Positions 1 through 11,030 are shown, counted from the first letter of the stretch. The stretch: DNA of 64,000 nt from Monoplex corrugatus (GCA_030674185.1 JAPXFY010000013.1:51778067-51842066); one strand, 5' to 3'. Made by a program: numbers and translations. The notes: a model not told the origin generated them from the letters alone.

Positions 1-430
1 AAAATCAAAATGTAAACTCAGAATGAACCAGCAAACAAGAATGATAACAAATAACAGGTCAAATATAATCAATAGATGTTGCAGTCTGACTAAATCTGCT
101 ATGGATCTTGCATCAGTTAAAGCATGATAATATTGTTAAAACGTCGGCACACAAGCAATGTCAAGCCTTTAATTACCCTTTCTCTGTCTCCTGAATCTGT
201 TGCTTCTTAACCGCTATAAAATTATGTGTGTTGGTGAATTCGAAAATAATAGTTATTACACCAGATCGTAAGTTTTGAATGTTTTGATTCTTATTCTGTA
301 GATAAAGCATCAGAAAGATATCTGATATCTTTTTCTTGTCCTTTCTTTCTTTTATCTGTCCATGTCTGCCATCTTGGGTGTCGTGAGACAGAGCCAGAGG
401 TCAGCAGTGAGCTGAATGGCATGAACAAGA
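1..430. other. AT-rich sequence, no gene seen
   Basis: I see no open frame with coding character, no tRNA-like promoter boxes and no long repeat here. The stretch is AT-rich and runs into the LINE fragment that follows. Confidence 0.5.
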
Positions 431-433
431 AAA

Positions 434-640
434 ATGCCATGTGATGTCATGCATGGTCTTCTTCACACCATCGATCCAGGTCTTCCTCGGTCTGCCTCTC
501 GCTTTGAATCCACAAGCCTTTTTGTTGTGTGCTTGTTGAGCCAGCTAGTGGGACTGCCTCCTGATGAGATGACCAGACCACTTCATTCTCTGCTGATGAA
601 TGTGATTGATGGTGGACTGGTGTTCCTTGCACCCTGATCT
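434..640 (-). pseudogene. LINE ORF2 C-terminal fragment
   Basis: Read on the minus strand this gives HQQRMKWSGHLIRR, then after a stop codon ARGRPRKTWIDGVKK and MHDI. The string R-W-x-G-H-x-x-R followed by GRPRKTW-x-D is the usual tail of many non-LTR retrotransposon reverse transcriptases, downstream of the RT core. The frame is broken by a stop after RRQSH and no RT core lies upstream on this strand, so it is a short dead remnant. The clade cannot be told from the tail alone. Confidence 0.6.
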
Positions 641-731
641 TGAACTGATGTTTAACCAGTTGAAATCTGATAGACATAAAAGAATGTACATATGTATGAT
701 ACACTGCGTTGTCCGTATGACTACAAACACA

Positions 732-733
<2 letters not shown>

Positions 734-807
<74 letters not shown>

Positions 808-956
808 TTCTCTCTTTCTCTTTCTCTCTTTTCTTCTCTCTCTTCTCTCTCTCTCTGTCACCCTGTCTCTCTCTTGTCTCTCAGTTTCCGGCTTTCTCTC
901 TCTCTCTAGCTATCTGTCTGTCTGTCCATCTATCTATCTATCTATATATCTATCTA

Positions 957-993
<37 letters not shown>

Positions 994-1014
994 GTCTGTC
1001 TATCTATCTATCTT
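734..1014. repeat. (TC)n and (TATC)n microsatellites
   Basis: About 70 bp of pure TC is followed by mixed CT-rich sequence and then by TCTA/TATC tetranucleotides from about 920. Serine/leucine-rich open frames across it are by-products of the repeat. Confidence 0.95.
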
Positions 1015-1112
1015 GATCTCCCTAAGAACTAGGTGTAAGACAAGTCCAATGATTCTGATGGTACTATATTTGAGTAATAACATGTCATTTAGGTTTTGAA
1101 GTCTCTCCATCT

Positions 1113-1196
1113 ATGTGTGTGTGCACGCGTACGCGTGTGTGCGTGTGTGCGTGCGTGCGTGTGTGCGTGCGTGTGTGTATGTGTGAATGTGTGCTC
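1113..1196. repeat. (GT)n tract with GC-rich interruptions
   Basis: Alternating purine-pyrimidine sequence with TGTGTG, ACGCGT and GTGCGTGC blocks. It is Z-DNA-prone in principle. Confidence 0.9.
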
Positions 1197-1355
1197 TCGC
1201 GCACGTGCGAACAGCACGCTTAATATATTACTTTTTATAGCTACATCTCAACTTGATGATCAAGATACAGCAGAACTGAGTTTCCATGAACGAAATTAAT
1301 CAATCGAAAAAGGACACACACACACATACAAGTTGTTGTCTTTATTCTAGTATGA

Positions 1356-1622
1356 TATTCAAATTCAAACACCACTGCCATCTGGCAGACCATAAAGGGA
1401 AGCAATCAAGCAAGGATTGAACGGAAAGAGAATACGTTACTGAAAGTGATCTGGCAAGCAAACAAAGTGATGTCCCTTTATGCAAATAAGCCATCAGAGG
1501 CGCGAGGGTAAGATATCAATTATTGCTGAGTATGGAGACACGAATGCGTGACAGTGAGAGCGCGCATACAGCGATGCATAAAATTATCTTGTCTGATGGA
1601 ATGACTGAATCAGACTCTCTCT
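1356..1622. repeat. Dispersed repeat family R1, copy 1
   Basis: This segment recurs at 53068-53322 in the same orientation with about 85-90% identity by eye. Shared landmarks are TATTCAAATTCAAACAC, AGAATACGTTACTGAAAGTG, CCCTTTATGCAAATAAGCC and a nearly identical block starting GATATCAATTATTGCTGAGT. Both copies end at CAGACTCTCT, just before a pyrimidine-rich tract. It does not encode a long frame and could be a transposon untranslated region or a non-autonomous element. Its class is unknown. Confidence 0.8.
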
Positions 1623-1738
1623 CTCTCTCTGTCTGTCTGTCTGGTCTTGTCTGTCTCTCTCTCGCTGTGTGTGTGTGTGTCTCTCTCTCTCCGTGTCTCT
1701 CTCTGTCTGTCGGTCTGTTTGTCTGTCTCTGTCTCTCC
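1614..1738. repeat. CT/TGTC-rich simple repeat
   Basis: Mixed TCTC, TGTC and TGTG microsatellite directly following dispersed repeat R1. The second R1 copy also runs into a pyrimidine tract, so the tail may belong to the element. Confidence 0.85.
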
Positions 1739-1879
1739 TGTCAACAGCATTCGAAAACTTATTCTGTATTGATTATTTTGACCTAGAAGATATACTCAGC
1801 ATCAGTGAACGATGTTTCCCACAAACGTTGCAAGATGAAGCCATAAATACGTTTGTGGAGCAAATTCTTGAACTGTGAT

Positions 1880-3300
1880 TTAATAGTTTAATTTTGCATG
1901 GCTTATGTTGCAAATGTTTTGACGATAGAAGCACCTATATATGTACCTCATGTGTCAACACAGCAGATTCATTTACAACATCGTTAGAATCGTTCACTTC
2001 TGTAGATTTTGTTTCCCTTGCCGTTTTAAACTGTATAGAATCAAACCACATGCCTGTAACGCTAAAATGCCAACTGAACACCTTATATGCAAGACTAAAG
2101 AAAATGTTGGGGGGGAAAATACTAGAGTTATATTAACGAAAATGCCTAGAATCCGGAAGAAAACATGAGTATGTAGACATCCTAAGCAGTCCTGCTTTGC
2201 AAGGTAATTTCTTTTCTGCTTTGTCAGATTTAGATGATACTTTAGTGGATAGTCTTTTTGAAACTATTCGTAAAATGTTTAAAGACTGCCTGTACTCGCA
2301 TGATCACAGGATGCTATGCGGAACAAAAGCGTAGAATGCATTCAGAATGGTTGGGTGGGAAATGTTAACAGAAAAAGACAGAAACAACGGGGAGAACTGA
2401 ACAAATATAGAACAGCTGGGAATGACATTAATAGATTAGAGCATGTACAAGCAAATAAAAAGAAAAAAAAAGGAAAAAAAAAAAACGGAAAAAAACCCCA
2501 ACCAAACAAACAAACAAAAAACAAACAAACGAAAAAAAACAAAGCAAAAAACAAACAAACAAAAAAACAAAGAAACTATACGCAGCTGTGGAAAACAAAA
2601 CGTCAGTGTTACAGAAGAGATAAAATGCATCACTTGTTTCTAACGTATTACACCTACAAAATTTTGGAAGAAACTGAGAGATTTGGGAAACTCTAAGTAT
2701 TCTGTTAGAATGAAAACAACATCACTATAAAGAACTGGCCTAAACACTTTCAAGTGATGAAGGAGACAGTGATCTGAACCAAACAATAAATAATGAAGAC
2801 ATTAAGAAAGCAGTCAATCAAACACTTAAGCAAAGTAAGTAGGATTAGCGAAGTTTCAGCAGAAATGCTCAAAGTAGGGGAATGTTCCAGTTTGCTATTT
2901 CTCTCAAAACTATCCAATGTGCTATTTGACAAGGGATTGTATTCAAGAGAATGGACAAAACAGTAATTATACCCATATACAAAAGGGTACTATTGAAAAC
3001 CCTGATAACCCAGAGAAATTATTCTACTGAACAAAATATCCAAACGTTACATCTTTGTGTCAAATATAAGTTTATGTCAATGATTGAAGATTATAACATG
3101 GTTTGAAGACAATAACATGGTCTCTAAAAGCCAGGTCGGTTTCCACAGGAAATATTCCACAATAGTTCAAATATTCAGCTTGTCTGCAGTTGTCAAAAAA
3201 AGTATGATAAAGAGAGGTAGGAAGATGTATGTGGCTTTCGCTGATTTCAAAAAAGCATTCAATTCTGTACGACATAATATAATTCTAGATTGTTGAAAGA
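1880..3300 (+). pseudogene. Decayed LINE ORF2, linker and RT N-terminal part
   Basis: Broken frames on the plus strand read in LINE order. First come lysine-rich linker pieces before the RT (DTLVDSLFETIRKMF near 2230, then QLWKTKRQCYRRDK near 2590). Next is FWKKLR near 2665 and a pre-RT segment with DIKKAVNQTLKQSK, AEMLKVGE and REWTK/IPIYKKG near 2790-2990. Then comes RT text SQVGFHRKYST and YVAFADFKKAFNSVRHNII at about 3124-3285. The last string matches the first catalytic aspartate block (F-x-D-x-x-K-A-F-[DN]-S/T-V) of non-LTR reverse transcriptases. Several frameshifts and stops and an A-rich insert at 2456-2575 make it dead. It continues into a tandem repeat and an inverted segment downstream. 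Confidence 0.65.
2456..2575. repeat. A-rich (AAAC)n-like tract
   Basis: Low-complexity A-rich sequence with AAACAAACAAAC runs lying inside the decayed LINE. It may be the poly(A)-like tail of a small nested retroelement or simple repeat growth. Confidence 0.85.
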
Positions 3301-3318
3301 AAGAAGGAGTCAAAGTTA

Positions 3319-3530
3319 ATTTGTTGGTTCTATGAAGGCTATTACAACTGCCTTTTATCTGTATAAACATTAGATTTGTTGATTCTATGAAGGCTATGCA
3401 CAACTGTCTTTTATCTGTCTAAGCGTTAGAGCTGTTGATTCTATGAAGGATATGCACAAGTGTCTTTTGTCTGTATAAGCGTTAGATTTGTTGGTTCTAT
3501 GAAGGCTATGCACAACTGTCTTTTGGTTCA
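3319..3530 (+). repeat. 57-bp tandem repeat inside LINE RT (about 4 units)
   Basis: Units begin near 3319, 3375, 3432 and 3488, each with TTCTATGAAGGCTATGCACA then ACTGTCTTTT and TCTGTATAAGCGTTAGA. The translated unit (LVSMKAMHNCLLSV-like) resembles the RT segment that normally follows the V-R-H-x-x-I block. The repeat therefore looks like local amplification of RT coding sequence. The period is close to 57 bp, a multiple of three. Confidence 0.8.
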
Positions 3531-3589
3531 GATCACTGTCTTCTTCATCACTTGATTCTTCGCTCTCAATGATTCTATCCTTAGCAGTA

Positions 3590-3870
3590 CTTTCTTGTTG
3601 GAAAAATTTACACGAAAGAATAGTAACCTTTTCCTCTGCTGCAAATCAGTTCCAACTTTTTGGCTGATTTTATTCGTGAACGTATACCCAAGATAGCGAT
3701 AATTATTAGCGACTTCTAATCCGGCTCCATTAAAACACCATTCCTCGCTTCTTGCTAAATAACCTCATCTTCTAAACACCATGATCTTAGTTTTCTCAGT
3801 ATTTACGTAAAGCTTCATGTTGTCACAGCAACATTTTAAAATATTCATTTGATTATGTAATTCGCTTATA
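3590..3870 (-). pseudogene. LINE RT palm/thumb fragment, inverted
   Basis: On the minus strand this reads LHNQMNILKCCCDNMKLYVN, then EKTKIMVFRR and NNYRYLGYTFTNKISQKVGT. These are the post-catalytic RT strings K-T-x-x-M-V-F and Y-x-Y-L-G of Jockey/CR1-like LINEs. They belong downstream of the RT piece ending near 3300, but here they point the opposite way, so the segment was inverted or comes from a second copy. Confidence 0.65.
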
Positions 3871-3871
3871 T

Positions 3872-4090
3872 AAAATCAGCTATAAAGTAGGAACTGATAT
3901 TTTTGCAGCCAGTGGGAGAAAGGCTACTATTTTTTTGTGTAAACTTTTCCAAAGATTCAAAGAAATGCCATATGATGTGTTCTTTAAGATATTCGACATC
4001 AAGATTCTATCTATTCTTCTGTATTTTTTAAATATGGGGTCTGATAACATAGAGAAAGTGCATCTGCTAGCATGTAAACGATTCAAAACC
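3872..4090 (+). pseudogene. LINE ORF2 C-terminal part
   Basis: Plus-strand reading gives ISYKVGTDIFASSGRKATIF, then VFFKIFDIKILSILLYFLNM and IEKVHLLACKRF. This matches the RT thumb/C-terminal segment (K-x-x-I-L-x-I-L-L-Y then I-E-x-V-H) of Jockey/CR1-like elements. Its first 75 bases are an imperfect inverted copy of about 3600-3680, so the two neighbouring pieces meet head to head. It ends at a pyrimidine-rich microsatellite. Confidence 0.65.
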
Positions 4091-4102
4091 AATGAAAACC
4101 TC

Positions 4103-4162
4103 AAAACCTCTGTTTTTCTCTCACTCTGTCTCTCCTTCTGTCTCTTTCTGTCTCTCTCTGTT

Positions 4163-4201
<39 letters not shown>

Positions 4202-4335
4202 TTCCTTCTCTCTCTCCCTCTCTCTCTCTCTCCCCTCTCTCTCTCTCCTCTCTCTCTCTCTCCCCCTCTCTCTTCCTCCCTTTTCTCTCTCTCTTCCTTT
4301 CTCTCCCTCCCTCTGTCTGTCTGTCTGTCTATGCT
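4103..4335. repeat. Pyrimidine-rich (TC)n/(TGTC)n tract
   Basis: Low-complexity TCTC, TGTC and CCTCTC sequence. Open frames in it are repeat artefacts. Confidence 0.9.
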
Positions 4336-4755
4336 TCTCGATCCCTACACCAGTCGCCCCGCACGCCACTCCCTACATTGGATGCTTGGCAATGCGCCTC
4401 CCTCCCCTCCCCTTTCCCCCACCCTTCCCCAATTTACTAGCACAACATGCACATTAACACGAGTGGACGCAAACCCTGAAAGGTCAAAGCCTCTAAAACA
4501 CAGGCCCCGAGGGACGTGTTACACAGTCCCGGGAGTTACACCACCCTGAAAACCTCCCCGCACAAATCGTCAAAACTGAGTTAATAATCATCGCAAGTAA
4601 CTTGAGGATCGGGGCTGTATGGAATTATTAGCCCATCACTAAAGGAATAAATAACAATTACCGAATTAGTTCTCAGTTTTGACTTGATGGATTTTTCCCT
4701 ATGATGCTGTTGATAATTCTGGCTCATTATGGCTGGTATACGAGACAGCTTCAGT
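4336..4755. other. Unique-looking spacer, no gene seen
   Basis: No splice-flanked exon, transposase, RT or tRNA-like head was recognised between the two mirror-image simple-repeat tracts. Confidence 0.4.
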
Positions 4756-4930
4756 GAGAAAGAAAGAAAGAGGTGGTGAGAGAGAGAATGGACGAGAGAG
4801 AGAGAAAGAGAGAGAGAGAGAGATAGAGAGAGAGACAAGACAGACAGACAGACAGACAGAGTGATAGAGAGACAGAGTGATAGAGAGACAGACAGACAGA
4901 CAGGCAGACAGACAGAGACAGAGAGAAAGG
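4756..4930. repeat. (GA)n/(GACA)n tract
   Basis: Purine-rich AGAG and CAGACAGA repeats, the complement in composition of the pyrimidine tract at 4103-4335. Confidence 0.9.
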
Positions 4931-4980
4931 GGGCTTGGGACAAGGAGAGAGAATATTGATAATTTGATGCTTCAAATATC

Positions 4981-5145
4981 TATCTGTTTATTTATTTATT
5001 TATTTATTGTTTATTCATCTATATATTTATTTTGTTTATTCGTTCGTTTATCTATATATTCCGATATCTATTTTTTCATTCATCCATTCGTTAATTCATT
5101 CACGCATTTATTCATTTATTTATTCATTCATTTATTTAATGGATC
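4981..5145. repeat. (TTTA)n/(ATTC)n tract
   Basis: Tetranucleotide repeats of TTTA and ATTC type with interruptions. Confidence 0.9.
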
Positions 5146-5410
5146 CCGGTTCATGAAGGAATATGCATCACCACTTGACTCCAATCCTTCTTCAAGCTTA
5201 GATATTTCTGCCGTTGTAATGACATACACCAAGCCAAAATTGCACACTTTACCACGATTGTTACATCTTGACCAAAGTCATTATACAAAGCTATCCGAAG
5301 TCATTATACAAAGCTATCTCTTTCCTAATCTTGGCAAACGAGAAAAACAAGAGTTTATTAATAAAATATGAAGGACAAGACTCGGATGAATCAATGCTTC
5401 AGCCAGGGAC

Positions 5411-5717
5411 GTCCACTCCATGGCATTAATCACCAACAACTGAACGAGTTCACTCCCTTATCCCATCCACCAGGGCTAACCTTTTCACAATGCCCATGAA
5501 CGGCCAATGTCACCCGGCGTCACAGCGCATCACGCCTTCTCTCTTCCTCTCATTAACATTCATGGCCACAGAGTGGTGTCCCTTGCTGCCGCTCTTCTCT
5601 CTCTCTGTGCATACGTTCGCGGCGAGTGGGTCATGTTGCCGAGTGAGATTTGAACCCGATAGTTTGGTTAGCTCCCTTTCATGGGACCTTCTTGGGTTGG
5701 ACACACTGTGAGGATCA
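5411..5717 (-). repeat. tRNA-headed SINE-like family R2, copy 1
   Basis: This segment recurs at 60476-60780 in the same orientation. Both copies run from TCCACTCCATGGCATTAATC (copy 2 differs slightly) to CACACTGTGAGGATCA with shared landmarks such as ATTCATG and CACAGAGTGG. On the minus strand it carries GGGTTCAAATCTC, which fits an RNA polymerase III B box (GGTTCRANYCC). The minus strand is therefore the likely transcribed direction of a tRNA-derived SINE. Confidence 0.7.
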
Positions 5718-5719
5718 AA

Positions 5720-6384
5720 GGCCTATTGTTGGCTTTTGATTTATGCATGACGTGTTATTGCTACAAACGTGTGCTGGTGCTGTTTGTTCCTTTCACATAT
5801 TTGTCTGACAGCAGAAAAACAAAAGACGAACAAATAAATAGAAACAGAAATGAATGAGCTGCATTGCCAATTTGCTTAGGCTGTGGCATACCCTATAGTT
5901 CTATTGCTTCCACGGAAGAAATAATAACAAACAAAAAACAAATAAACATAAAAACAACAAAACGAAACACATTTCACACACTTGCTTGTGAAGAAAATTC
6001 AAGGAAATCCACGTCAAATGGTTCAAAGACAAAGAATGTTCATTTACCAGCAGAGTTTCTGTGTTAGTGTTGGTGTAAGTGGGTTTTTTTCTTCTTCCTC
6101 TTATTTTAACTATACCAATAAAACTACGTAAACTAAGATAGTGTAAACACTGAGCTTAAAATCTGCCTGTGGAACATTTCTGGGAGAAACCAAAGGAGAG
6201 AAAAGGAAGACAGAAAGAAAAAAAAAGAAACCATCTCACTCTTGCTTGAAATACATTACATTACATGCTAAAATGAGGTGTTTGAATGTCATTTTTTTTA
6301 AAGTGTTTATATCGTATGCTTGTAAAAAAAATCACAGTGTCCCTTCTCTTTGGGAAATAATACAGCTAACTTGAAAAAAGTGCT
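5720..6384. other. AT-rich spacer, no gene seen
   Basis: A-rich sequence with AATAAA-like words but no exon-like segment or recognised repeat. Confidence 0.4.
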
Positions 6385-6446
6385 TTGTTGTAGTTGTTGT
6401 TGCTGCTGCTGCTGTTGTTGTACTTGTTGTTGCTGCTGCTGTTGCT
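6385..6446. repeat. (TTG/CTG)n trinucleotide repeat
   Basis: Alternating TTGTTG and CTGCTGCTG blocks about 60 bp long. Confidence 0.9.
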
Positions 6447-6645
6447 TAATTAAGTAAGTTACAGTTTCTTTTCGAAAATATATTCAACTGCCAATTTAAA
6501 AAAAAAAACTACTCCCAGAGGAGTAAATCAATGATCGTCTATTTGTATGAATAAAGGGACACTGGCGTTCTTGTGTGAGGTACTAAACCTCTTCAAAAAC
6601 CATGAACATTGTAAAGAAACAAATAAAAATGGCAAATGACATTTG

Positions 6646-7826
6646 ACAGTAGGCCTAACATATGACAACTGGCCATAACACATGACAGCAGGTCGTAGCA
6701 TGTGACAACAGGCCATAACATATTACAATAGGCCATAACACGTGATAATAGGTCATAAAATGTGATAATAGGTCGTAACATGTGATAACAGGCTATAACA
6801 TATTACAATAGGCCATAACACGTGATAATAGGTCATAAAATGTGAAATAGGTCGTAACAGTGATGAAAGGCATAACATATTACAATAGGCATAACACGTG
6901 ATAATAGGTCATAAAATGTGATAATAGGTCGTAACATGTGACAACAGGCCATAACAGATTACAATAGGCCATAACAGTGATAATAGGTCATAAAATGTGA
7001 TAATGGTCGTAACATGTGATGAAAGGCCATAACATATTACAATAGGCCATAACACGTGATAATAGGTCATAAAATGTGATAATAGGTCGTAACATGTGAT
7101 GAAAGGCCATAACATATTACAATAGGCCATAACACGTGATAATAGGTCATAAAATGTGTTAATAGGTCGTAACATGTGATAACAGGCTATAACATATGAC
7201 AATGGGTCGTAACATGTGATGAAAGACCATAACATATTACAACAGGCCATAACACGTGATAATAGGTCATAAAATGTGTTAATAGGTCGTAACATGTGAT
7301 AACAGGCTATAACATGTGACAATGGGCCGTAACATGTGATTAAAGACCATAACAGGTGACAACAGGCCATAACATGTGATATTAGGTCATGACTGTAATG
7401 ATTGACCATAACATGTGATAATACGCCATAACATGTGATAATAGGCCATAATATGTGATAATAGGCCAGAACATGTGGTAATAGGCCAGAACCTGTGATA
7501 ATAGGCCATAATATGTGATAATAGACCATAACATGTGACAATCGGCCACAACATGTGATAAGTGGCTTTAACATGTGATAATATGCCGTAACATGTGACA
7601 ATAAGTCGTAACATGTGACAACAGGCCATATCACAAGACAACAAGCCACAGCATGTAACAATAGGCAAAAACATATGACAATAGACTATAACACGTGACA
7701 ACAAACCATAACACGTGACAACAGGTCGTAACATATGACAGCAGGCCATAACATGTGGCAACAACGCATAAAATGTGACAACAACACATAACATGTGACA
7801 ACAACACATAACATGTGACAACAGGC
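6646..7826. repeat. 20-bp satellite A (about 58 units)
   Basis: Nearly 1.2 kb of a 20-bp unit with consensus close to CATAACATGTGATAATAGGC. Alternate units carry GGTCATAAAAT or GGTCGTAACAT, giving a two-unit higher-order pattern at the left. Homogeneity falls to the right. The unit has no stop codon in one minus-strand phase, so a frame of 250 codons is open across it. That frame is a by-product of repetition and not a protein gene. Confidence 0.95.
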
Positions 7827-8016
7827 ACAGTGAATCACTCATAAATGCTAACAAAGTTCATCGTGTATAACAATTAAAACATGTCTTCTTTTAACAACAG
7901 GGTCATACCACACCAACTCCACCTTTTATTTATTCAATTTGTTAAGCGTTCCATATTTTCTCACGTGCGTGTATGCACGTTCTTTTGCCCACACAAAGCA
8001 GGTATTATGTATTGGG

Positions 8017-8066
8017 CGTGCACGATGGGTGTTTTCGTGCTTCCATAAACCAGCCACTGACATAAC
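8017..8066 (-). repeat. SINE family R3, 3' tail fragment
   Basis: The segment from GGGCGTGCACGATGGGTGTT to CCAGCCACTGACATAAC matches the tail of the complete SINE at 41380-41655, in the same minus orientation. Confidence 0.65.
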
Positions 8067-8067
8067 T

Positions 8068-8262
8068 TAATCCTTTGACTCCCACACCCTATCCACCAAA
8101 TGCAAAAACTTAACTATTTGACTCTCTCTCTCTCTATCCACCAGCTTTCTGCAGGAAGCTGGTGGATAGGTTGCGGGAGTCAAAGGGTTAAGTTTTGCTT
8201 TGTTAGCCTGGTTGACAATGCAGGATGCTGGTGGACAGGATGCCGGAGTCAAAGGAGTAAAG
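8068..8262. repeat. Foldback element R4, copy 1
   Basis: A left arm reading CCTTTGACTCCCACACCCTA is inverted against CTGGTGGATAGGTTGCGGGA and GTCAAAGGGTTAAG. A second outward copy of the same arm follows (CTGGTGGACAGGATGCCGGA). The centre contains CTTTCTGCAGGAAG. The palindromic layout and the related copies at 10328-10510 and 51265-51385 suggest a small non-autonomous foldback or MITE family that encodes nothing. Confidence 0.65.
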
Positions 8263-8282
8263 AATCTCTAACGTTCGTATTT

Positions 8283-8397
8283 CATATTCTTGTATACGGT
8301 CACATGCATAAGGGATTTAGGCAGGTCTACACACATGCTGACTTTGGAGATAGGAAAAAATCTCCATCATTTACCCACAAGACAATTTTTTTCAATT
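8283..8397 (-). repeat. SINE family R3, middle fragment
   Basis: The run CAGGTCTACACACATGCTGA followed by GATAGGAAAAAATCTCCATC parallels the middle of the complete SINE at 41380-41655. Confidence 0.5.
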
Positions 8398-8560
8398 TCA
8401 GTTTCTCAAGATGACGTCTCCGTGTTCGGAATGAATTCCATGCGCACTAACGTCACAGGTGCCATGTGATGGAGAAGATCCAGAATGATCACGGCACAAG
8501 CCTTTGAGCCTGTGCATAAACCCACGAGCTGGCCAGGTCCTGAGGTCCTACCTAGATACT
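8398..8560 (-). repeat. Dispersed repeat R5, copy 1 (inverse of 18306-18468)
   Basis: The reverse complement aligns along its length with 18306-18468. Shared words include GGACCTGGCC, GTGGCACCTGTGACGTTAG (18 of 19 bases) and GAGACGTCATCTTGAGAAAC. The class is unknown. It abuts SINE R3 fragments on both sides, so it may be part of a composite element. Confidence 0.7.
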
Positions 8561-8689
8561 TCCATAACCCTGAGGTTGTAGAGGAGTGAGGTGGCAGAGA
8601 CTTCAACTTTTCCCAGGGCCAGCACCACGAGGGTGGTGCCATGTCTTTAATGTGCATTCTTGTTGTTCGGCGTGCCCATATACAAAGTG

Positions 8690-8850
8690 AATTTAAGTAC
8701 TAAGAGGTCAACGCACATGTTGACGTCGAAAAATCGGAAAAATCTGCAACTTTTATCGACCAGGTGGTGGGTACCAGGCAGAATCGAACAACAAACCTTC
8801 CATTTGAAATACTGTCATCTGAGCCACTTGATTATCACCCCTGACAGTTA
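8690..8850 (-). repeat. SINE family R3, head and middle fragment
   Basis: AATCGGAAAAATCTGCAAC, CCAGGCAGAATCGAAC and ACCTTCCATTTGAAATACTG follow the order of the complete SINE at 41380-41655. The polymerase III B box is decayed. Confidence 0.5.
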
Positions 8851-10327
8851 ACTTACTGAAATCTTAGTCACTTGATTACTCACGTTTGAAAGTCAACTTA
8901 AATTGTGTTTCCATCCATTGTTGTTTCTTTCTATTGTACTTTAGTAACTCATCTGAATTAACCAGGGAAAGAACAAACAGTTCCCATCCATGCTATCCAT
9001 ATCTCTACATAAGAAAGGACCAGAGCAAGAGACTGGAGTAGCAAATAGGAAAGGCAGGTGGGGTGGGAGATGGGTGGAAAGTGGTTAGGGTGGACTAATA
9101 GATGGGGATGGGGATGGGCATGCACGAAGTCATGCATATGTGCTGTCACACTTGCTGGGGCACACAGGGGATGAAGTTGTTGATGGTTGGTCAGCAACAA
9201 TGGCGGTAATCGCCAATCAAGCATCACGTTGCACCAACAAACATTTACCAAATTGCTGGCGGGCCGGCCCGGATCCTGTTTCCTCGCGCCAGCATTAACT
9301 AATGGAGAAAAGACACTTGGATATTCTCTTGGTTACTCTCCCTTACCCCCTGAGACCCCTACTCCCACCCCCACCCCCAACCCCCTCTACGGCAGTGATC
9401 GGTCTGTCCACCGTGCAATTAGCTTAATCGATGTTTTTCGGGCTGTTGGGCAGTTTTTCCATCCCCAAAGGTGCCGTGAAGTGGGAGACAGAGAGGAAGG
9501 GATATATTCAGGTTAACCAACGTTGTCTGTATGTCTGGATCTTAGGTGCAAATGTTATGGTCTCCCTAGGGGAGAAAAAAGTAGGAGGTGGAGATGGTAG
9601 GTTGATGCAGTTTAACTTTACAATGTAGATTGTTTGTCCACGGTCAGATTGTTAACATTAGACATACTGTCACTCTGTCCATGGATAGATGTATCACTGT
9701 ATGTGCATGACAGTAATAATAGATGCATCACTGAATGTGCATGCAATAATAATATACAGATTTTGCCAAACACGAAACTGAAAATTCAAAGGTCTAATTG
9801 CGAATGGGAATAACTATCCAAAATTCCCTGTTTGTCCATGGGTCTCGACTTAATTGGAGATAGATATGTTGGTCATATCCTAATGAAAGTCCTTAAAACA
9901 TAGTTCTGAATGTGCTTGACATTTTTTCAGGTCTCAAAGTCTCAAAACGTAAACTTGTTTGCAATCAACTTGTAAGATGTGGAGACAGCTGCTCTATAGC
10001 AGCGCTACAGGCAAAATCTCTCAAGCTTCTTTTATTTCAAAAACTCTTTTGAGTATATATGAAAAAAGAATAATGTAAGATAACAAAATTACCCAAAATT
10101 AAGCAGACACAAGCATTCAAATATCATCCAAACTGGCCGTACATGCCTGGAATATTTCCATTTAATTTCAATCGGAAATGTCTTGCACTCTAAATGAACA
10201 TTGTTTGGAAATCCCCAAGACTAAATCAAAAGTAAGATAAAACACACATGATGATTAACCATCAACACAGTTTCACTCTGTCTTAATGCTTCTTTCTTCA
10301 CTAATTCAAAGCATTTGATGATTTTGA
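8851..10327. other. Mostly unique spacer, no gene seen
   Basis: Contains a short CCCCCA-rich patch near 9355-9385 and a two-unit repeat at about 9684-9755 (ATCACTGAATGTGCATG). Open frames of 60-110 codons lack splice context and recognisable motifs. Confidence 0.4.
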
Positions 10328-10510
10328 ATCTAACCCTTTCACTCGCGTACCCTATCCGCCAGTTGCAAAACCTTAACCCTATTACTTCCTCACCACTGCA
10401 GGAAGCTGGTGGATAGGGTGAGGGAGTGTTAGGGTTAAGTGTTTGCTTTGCTGCCATGGCTGACAATGCGGGATGCTGGCGATATAGGTGAGGGGGTCAT
10501 AGGGATAAAT
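10328..10510. repeat. Foldback element R4, copy 2
   Basis: It begins AACCCTTTCACTCGCGTACC, has CTGCAGGAAGCTGGTGGATA in the centre and ends with a third arm GTGAGGGGGTCATAGGG. This is the same arm order as 8068-8262, with local differences. Confidence 0.65.
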
Positions 10511-10684
10511 GTGAAAAAAAAAAGTTTTATTATATTTCCTCAAAAGATTTCTACGCTGTACGTGTTGAAACGTTGCTGTCCTGTTTGTTTTGGTTCTTGT
10601 TTGAATTCATCAGACGGACGAAGAGATGTTTTCTTAACGCAACAATCTTGATAATGAAGTCACAGGATTAACCTTTGCGTTAGG

Positions 10685-10719
10685 GAATTTGACAGACAGA
10701 CAGACTGAGAATAAGAGAG

Positions 10720-10782
<63 letters not shown>

Positions 10783-10830
10783 TACGAGAGACAGTTCTGA
10801 GTTTTATTTAAAAAGTAGAGAGAGAGGTAT

Positions 10831-10907
<77 letters not shown>

Positions 10908-10931
10908 AACACATACACACACACGCACAGG

Positions 10932-11003
<72 letters not shown>

Positions 11004-11030
11004 CAGAGAGAGAGAGAGAGAGATATCTTA
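10685..11030. repeat. Compound microsatellite (GA)n, (CA)n, (GATA)n
   Basis: A GA tract ends at about 10780, a CA tract spans 10832-10925 and GATA repeats span 10930-11003. The link segment GAGACAGTTCTGAGTTTTAT before the CA tract recurs at 11908 (GAGACAATTCTGATTTTAT), again leading into a CA tract. Confidence 0.95.

Noticed and set aside
606..1099. Two plus-strand frames of about 135 codons rich in Ser and Leu
   Set aside because: They translate TC and TATC microsatellites.
6909..7661. A 250-codon open frame on the minus strand
   Set aside because: It lies wholly in the 20-bp satellite. The unit lacks stops in that phase, so the length is expected from repetition. The residue pattern is periodic (CYDLLSHVM-like).
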